This document shows positions 60,149 through 64,000 of a stretch of DNA of 64,000 bases, piece by piece (the first letter of the stretch is position 1; each line of letters begins with the position of its first letter). A model generated the notes under the pieces. It made no database searches, was not told the origin of the DNA, and saw only the letters and a list, made by a program, of their open reading frames with translations. This stretch comes from Oscillospiraceae bacterium (GTDB taxonomy: Bacteria; Bacillota; Clostridia; Oscillospirales; SIG627): contig SVQO01000003.1 in assembly GCA_015065325.1 (NCBI GenBank), positions 62,001 through 126,000 of the forward strand. Reading direction: 5' to 3'. Position numbers and translations under genes: made by a program.

Positions 60149-61296
60149 AAATCACAAGACTGGAACTGATCAAAGTAAAACCTCGCTGGATGTTTTTAAA
60201 GCTATACACCGATACCGAGCTTTACGGCTTGGGTGAACCCGTGCTGGAAGGGCATTGCACCGCGGTAGAGGCGGTTGTCAAAGAATTTGAAGAATACTTG
60301 ATCGGCAAAGACCCGATGATGATCGAGCATCATATGCAAGCGCTTTATCGCGGCGGCTTTTATCGCGGCGGTCCCTTGATGCTATCCGCCATTAGTGGAA
60401 TCGAGCAAGCCATGTGGGATATTAAAGGAAAATATTATAACTGCCCCGCATATGAAATGCTGGGTGGACGATGCCGCGATAAGATCCGTATGTATACCCA
60501 TATCAAGCGCGCAGGCGCCGCAGGCGAATTTTCCATTGAAGAAATGCTCTCCATCGCATCACAGCGACTCGCTGACGGATATAACGCGCTGAAGTACTCC
60601 ATCATCCCTCCCATCAAGCAGGTCGACAGTCCGTCCAATACGAAAGCGCACGTGGAACGCTTTGCAAGGGTGCGTGAGCATATTGGATGGGATGTGGATC
60701 TGGCAATCGACTTTCACGGTAGAGTCAGCCCCGCCATGGCACTTCGCCTTGCCGAAGAATTGAAGCCCTATATGCCCTTTTTCATCGAAGAGCCGTGTCT
60801 GCCGGAAAACGTGGATTGTATGGTCAACATTGCCCGTTCTACCACCATTCCCATCGCAGCAGGCGAGCGCTTGTTCGGAAAATGGGAATACAGACAGCTA
60901 ATCGAAAAGCAGGCGGTCAGCATCGTTCAGCCGGATATTTGTCATTGCGGCGGAATTTTTGAAGGAAGAAAAATCGCTTCTATGATGGAGCTTTACTTCG
61001 GTTCCATCGCACCACACAATCCCCTTGGTCCCGTTTCCCTCGCGGCATGCTTGCAGGTGGATGCCTGCTGCCCCAACTTTTTGGTTCAAGAGCACCCGGG
61101 AAATCCCGACAAGAGCGATCTCGGCGTCGGCTATATCAAGGAGCCCTTCGTGATCAAGAACGGCTACATCGACGTGCCCACTAAGCCCGGCCTCGGCGTG
61201 GAGCTGGACGAAAAGGCGTTGGAGGAAAAAATCTACGATGGAAAATGGACTACGCCCCGTCAGTATTTTGAAGACGGAAGCGTGGCGGATTGGTAA
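60145..61296 (+). CDS. enolase-superfamily sugar-acid dehydratase, D-galactonate dehydratase-like (copy 2)
   Basis: A 383-residue MR/MLE-family protein. Metal ligands: Asp and His in AIDFHGRVSP (about residues 189-198), FIEEPCLPE (about 220), AAGERLFGKWEY (about 245); His in APHNPLGPVS (about 299). These and the C-terminal KPGLGVELDE match D-galactonate dehydratase (DgoD) more closely than copy 1. The product would be a 2-keto-3-deoxy aldonate. The start has GGAGG 7 bases before it, overlapping the previous stop. Substrate is inferred from motifs; related aldonates are possible. Confidence 0.87.
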   Translation: MKITRLELIKVKPRWMFLKLYTDTELYGLGEPVLEGHCTAVEAVVKEFEEYLIGKDPMMIEHHMQALYRGGFYRGGPLMLSAISGIEQAMWDIKGKYYNCPAYEMLGGRCRDKIRMYTHIKRAGAAGEFSIEEMLSIASQRLADGYNALKYSIIPPIKQVDSPSNTKAHVERFARVREHIGWDVDLAIDFHGRVSPAMALRLAEELKPYMPFFIEEPCLPENVDCMVNIARSTTIPIAAGERLFGKWEYRQLIEKQAVSIVQPDICHCGGIFEGRKIASMMELYFGSIAPHNPLGPVSLAACLQVDACCPNFLVQEHPGNPDKSDLGVGYIKEPFVIKNGYIDVPTKPGLGVELDEKALEEKIYDGKWTTPRQYFEDGSVADW

Positions 61297-61312
61297 TATA
61301 AGGAGGAGCAGA

Positions 61313-62092
61313 ATGAACAAATCTGTTTTTATAACGGGCGCACACGACGGAACAGGCTTTGCCATTGCCTCACGCTTTGCGAAAGAGGGCTACACCGTTT
61401 TCATCGGAAGCCGCAAGCAGGAAAAAGCAGAGGAAGCGGCACGAAACATTCAAAATACGTACGGCGTCTTTTCCAAGGGCTATTCTTATCAAACGGAAAC
61501 GCTGGACGAAAATCAGATCCGCGCGATCTTTGACGATATACGAAGCGAGGGCTATTTGCTCGATACATTGGTATTAAACGCAGCCAATCTGGGGATCGGT
61601 CAGGTAAGCCTTGAGGTGGACATCCGCGAATTTATGGGTGTTTACACCACCAATATCGGTTGGAATTTTTTGATGGCAAGGGAAGCCGCCAAGCAAATGA
61701 AGGAAAAAGGAAAGGGCGCCATCGTATTTATCGGTTCCAACTCCTCCCTGCGCGTCACGGAAAACCGATGCGCTTATTGCTCCTCCAAAAGCGCCATCAA
61801 TGCAATGTCAAAATCTTTTGCAGTGGATTGGGGAAAATACGGGATCCGTTCCAACTGTGTGCTTCCCGGTATGATTAAAACCATTCGCTGGGAAAATAAC
61901 GAGAACAACTGTAAATATTGCCTTCCCAATTACACACCCATTCACGACATCGCTTCCTTTGAGGACGTGGCAAATGCCGCTTGGTATATGGGAAGCGATC
62001 AGTCCAGCAATACCACCGGCGCTGAAATTGTTGTGGACGGTGGAATGCTTGCGCAGCTCACCCCCAATATCAATCGAACGCTCTGGGAATAA
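61313..62092 (+). CDS. short-chain dehydrogenase/reductase (copy 2)
   Basis: A 259-residue SDR, paralogue of the one at 56434. Cofactor motif TGAHDGTGF (about 8-16), NAAN block, Ser in FIGSNSS and Tyr-x3-Lys in YCSSKSAI (about 160-167), closing GAEIVVDGGML. ATG 61313 follows AAGGAGG; an ATG at 61238 would lie in the dehydratase gene. The last gene of the second sugar operon before the strong terminator. Like its paralogue it follows an MR/MLE dehydratase, so the pair appears to work in one pathway. Confidence 0.88.
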   Translation: MNKSVFITGAHDGTGFAIASRFAKEGYTVFIGSRKQEKAEEAARNIQNTYGVFSKGYSYQTETLDENQIRAIFDDIRSEGYLLDTLVLNAANLGIGQVSLEVDIREFMGVYTTNIGWNFLMAREAAKQMKEKGKGAIVFIGSNSSLRVTENRCAYCSSKSAINAMSKSFAVDWGKYGIRSNCVLPGMIKTIRWENNENNCKYCLPNYTPIHDIASFEDVANAAWYMGSDQSSNTTGAEIVVDGGMLAQLTPNINRTLWE

Positions 62093-62131
62093 AAAGAACA
62101 AGAGAAGCAAAATGCTTCTCTTGTTCTTTTT
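62091..62131. terminator. strong bidirectional intrinsic terminator
   Basis: A 19-bp perfect stem (62091-62109 with 62113-62131) and 3-base loop with A and T runs at the two ends, between the second sugar operon and the convergent HAD-GDPD gene. Confidence 0.95.
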
Positions 62132-62134
62132 ATT

Positions 62135-63640
62135 TTATCTGTGAAGACCTTTCTTTCTCAGAATGGCAAGAACCTCGTCGGGATTGTCACAGGTGATCAA
62201 CTCTGCGCCCATGGCAACAGCAAGGTCGATGGACTCCTCATCCTTGGCGTAGGAGCCTGCCCACAGACGGACGTCGTATTTCTTACCGAATTCCTTTGCC
62301 TCCTCGATGGAAACCTCACCCTTGGTGATGCCGAATACGCAAGCACAGTAGGCATCCGGATAAATATCACGGGTAGGCTGTCTCACGTAGCGGGGAGGAT
62401 AGAAGGTATGAAGTCTGTATTTAGGCCCGTAAGTATCAACCACGTACTCAAGAAGGTCGCCGTGGAAGGAATTGATGACCACGCGGTCACCAAAGCCGTA
62501 TTCCTCTACGATCTTGATGATCTCGTCACAAACCTTATGAGAAAGCTCTACTCTTCCCTCGGTGGGATACTCCTTCAGCTCAAGGTCAAGGGTCAGGGTG
62601 GGATAATCCTTTACCAGCTCCATCAGATCGATAAGAGTGGGGATCTTCGTTCCGTTTCCTGCATCCAGCTTCTGCAACTCCTCCAGGGTATAGTCCTCTA
62701 CGTTGCCCGTTCCGTTGGTGGTACGGTCAACGGTGGCATCGTGAATAAGGACCAACTTTCCGTCGCGGGTCACGCGGACGTCGGTCTCGATCTGGTCAAC
62801 GCCCAGATCCAAAGCTGCACGGAACGCCTCCATGGTATTTTCGGGATACTTGGAGCGCCAGCCGCGATGCGCCGCAACAAAAACGTTCTTGGGGCTTTGG
62901 GTCCAGTAGTCCACGTCCACCTCAGCCAAAAGCTCTGCCACTACCTTGGGAAAATCCAGATAATTGTCGATGGTCAGATAATTGAAATCCGACTTGTAAA
63001 CGGACTCGTCGTTTCCACCGAGACCGTAGTCGTCACCAATATAGACTACCTCGGAATGCTTGTAGCCGTGCTCCTTGCAATATACGTCCAGCGCATAGTA
63101 TTTGTCGCGGGGCTTGGGTGCCATATCGAAGGAGGAGGAGCCTCCTACGAACACGCAGTAATCACTGAAGGTATTGACCACGTCATCGTAGATCTTTCTT
63201 CTCTTACTGCGGTCGGGGTCAAAGGCAAGCTTGTCCTCTTGCTTCGCCTTCGTTCCCAAAATGGGGAAGGTAACGCATCCGGAGGGGTGGAATTCCACGG
63301 ACTCTCCCGCAAATTCGGTAAAGCCGTATTTCTCACGGAGCATAGCAATTCTGGCGGAAACACTCTCGCGGTCGCAGGGCAAAACCTCATCACGGATCAT
63401 TTCCATTTCGCCGGTCCGATGATTATACGTGCCGCACTGCAAGCCGTAGTTACCGATAATATCGATGGGAAACTGCTCCAGCTGATTGAAAATACGCATC
63501 ACCTGTCCTGCGCCTACCATCAGAAGCTTATATTTCTGGGAAAGGGCGGTAAGCACCTGACGCTGCAAAGCAGAAAGAGGGGTCTTGTGCTGAGTCAGGG
63601 TTCCGTCCAGATCCATTGCGATCAGTTTAATATCTTTCAT
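62135..63640 (-). CDS. fusion of HAD-IIB phosphatase and glycerophosphodiester phosphodiesterase
   Basis: A 501-residue two-domain protein. Residues 1-245 are a HAD-superfamily type IIB phosphatase (motif I MDLDGTLT, 8-15; motif IV VVYIGDDYGLGGND, about 198-211). Residues about 255-498 are a GDPD domain: AHRGWRSKYPENTMEAF, ETDVRVTRDGKL, IHDATVDRTT, and a Glu-Lys-rich LDLELKEYP strand. GDPD frees glycerol-3-phosphate (or glycerol-1-phosphate) and an alcohol from diesters; the HAD part could dephosphorylate the product. No signal peptide. Its ATG overlaps the end of the glycerol-1-phosphate dehydrogenase gene (ATGA). The fusion is unusual. Confidence 0.9.
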   Translation of the reverse strand: MKDIKLIAMDLDGTLTQHKTPLSALQRQVLTALSQKYKLLMVGAGQVMRIFNQLEQFPIDIIGNYGLQCGTYNHRTGEMEMIRDEVLPCDRESVSARIAMLREKYGFTEFAGESVEFHPSGCVTFPILGTKAKQEDKLAFDPDRSKRRKIYDDVVNTFSDYCVFVGGSSSFDMAPKPRDKYYALDVYCKEHGYKHSEVVYIGDDYGLGGNDESVYKSDFNYLTIDNYLDFPKVVAELLAEVDVDYWTQSPKNVFVAAHRGWRSKYPENTMEAFRAALDLGVDQIETDVRVTRDGKLVLIHDATVDRTTNGTGNVEDYTLEELQKLDAGNGTKIPTLIDLMELVKDYPTLTLDLELKEYPTEGRVELSHKVCDEIIKIVEEYGFGDRVVINSFHGDLLEYVVDTYGPKYRLHTFYPPRYVRQPTRDIYPDAYCACVFGITKGEVSIEEAKEFGKKYDVRLWAGSYAKDEESIDLAVAMGAELITCDNPDEVLAILRKKGLHR

Positions 63641-64000
63641 TGCTCTCCTCCGTAATAATCATAGTTCACCCAAAGGGCGGAATAACGATCCTTGATATCC
63701 TTTGCGTAAAGCACGGCGTCACGGATCTTTTTCTCACCGTAAAGGGCGTAAAACTCGTCGATATTCATTTCCACCTTAGAGAGCATTTCCTTGACCTGCT
63801 CAGCGGTGGGCATTTTTCCGAAGATCTCACGGATCTTATCTTCCTTGGCAAGATAGACCTCGCTTCTGTCTGCCTCGTAAGCACCGATCTTCTTCTGAAG
63901 CTCCATAAAGCCGGGACCGACTTCCTTGTAAATGCGGTTCATTTCCGCCTCGTAGAAAGCCTTCTCAGGACGGTAGATGGTCTTGGGGAAAGGCTTTGCC
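63637..64000 (-). CDS. egsA: sn-glycerol-1-phosphate dehydrogenase, C-terminal part (gene cut by window end)
   Basis: The last 121 codons of a gene that continues past base 64000. The visible part starts AKPFPKTIYRPEKAFYEAE and ends YYGGEQ, matching the C-terminal helical domain of EgsA/AraM-type glycerol-1-phosphate dehydrogenases in Bacillota, which reduce dihydroxyacetone phosphate to sn-glycerol-1-phosphate. The catalytic metal ligands and NAD site lie upstream, outside the window, so activity cannot be checked. Its stop overlaps the HAD-GDPD start, so the products are translationally coupled. Confidence 0.72.
   Translation of the reverse strand, partial: AKPFPKTIYRPEKAFYEAEMNRIYKEVGPGFMELQKKIGAYEADRSEVYLAKEDKIREIFGKMPTAEQVKEMLSKVEMNIDEFYALYGEKKIRDAVLYAKDIKDRYSALWVNYDYYGGEQ

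Overview
The window looks like a chromosomal segment of a low-to-mid GC Bacillota, most likely a gut-associated member of the Clostridia. This rests on consensus SigA promoters with 16-18 bp spacers, strong AAGGAGG ribosome binding sites, TTG starts, many U-tailed terminators, and Bacillota-type families: GlpP antiterminator, YitT, YesL/DUF624, PepV-like M20 dipeptidase, EgsA/AraM-type glycerol-1-phosphate dehydrogenase, a BspA-like leucine-rich surface protein with dockerin, and ferredoxin-dependent 2-oxoacid oxidoreductase. I saw no rRNA, tRNA, CRISPR array, intact insertion sequence or prophage. The species cannot be named from the sequence alone.

Layout, left half. 1-0.5 kb: the end of a UDPGP-family nucleotidyltransferase and a broken leucine-rich repeat surface gene. 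0.6-3.4 kb (minus): LysR regulator and the ribosome-associated GTPase TypA. 3.6-10.1 kb (minus): a four-gene operon with two large paralogous PHP-type metallohydrolases and two M20 peptidases/amidohydrolases. 10.3-12.1 kb: a YitT membrane protein and an AraC regulator transcribed divergently from interlocked promoters. 12.2-14.2 kb (minus): two lipoproteins, one with a C39-like cysteine peptidase fold. 14.4-18.1 kb (minus): an anaerobic glycerol-3-phosphate operon (glpP, glpA, FAD oxidoreductase, DUF1667) with two leader-type terminators. 18.2-25.7 kb (minus): L-rhamnose catabolism (AraC, rhaB, rhaA, rhaD, GH78 rhamnosidase, HAD phosphatase). 25.7-31.0 kb (minus): YesL-like protein, tyrosine recombinase, and a deoC-deoD-deoB deoxynucleoside operon with a metallo-beta-lactamase-fold hydrolase.

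Right half. 31.2-34.7 kb (plus): tig-clpP-clpX, with a Lys/Ala/Pro tail on trigger factor. 34.7-36.5 kb (minus): a LexA-like S24 repressor and a membrane-anchored unknown. 36.7-41.5 kb (plus): korDABC-sucCD, taking 2-oxoglutarate to succinate with ferredoxin reduction and substrate-level phosphorylation. 41.7-45.1 kb (plus): an operon of an unrecognised probable carbohydrate-active protein, a TIM-barrel isomerase/epimerase and a D-2-hydroxyacid dehydrogenase. 45.1-49.9 kb (minus): a 1588-residue modular surface protein. 49.9-53.6 kb: a GT2 glycosyltransferase, a ZIP metal transporter, an alpha/beta hydrolase and an AraC regulator.

53.7-62.1 kb (plus, around a minus-strand AraC gene) is the most unusual part. 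Two neighbouring operons each combine a glycoside hydrolase, an enolase-superfamily sugar-acid dehydratase and a short-chain dehydrogenase; one adds an UlaG-like metallo-lactonase candidate and the other a mutarotase. Read together they suggest an oxidative, non-phosphorylating sugar route (hydrolase, mutarotase, dehydrogenase, lactonase, dehydratase) on an unknown glycan. The window ends (minus) with a HAD-glycerophosphodiesterase fusion translationally coupled to a truncated sn-glycerol-1-phosphate dehydrogenase gene.
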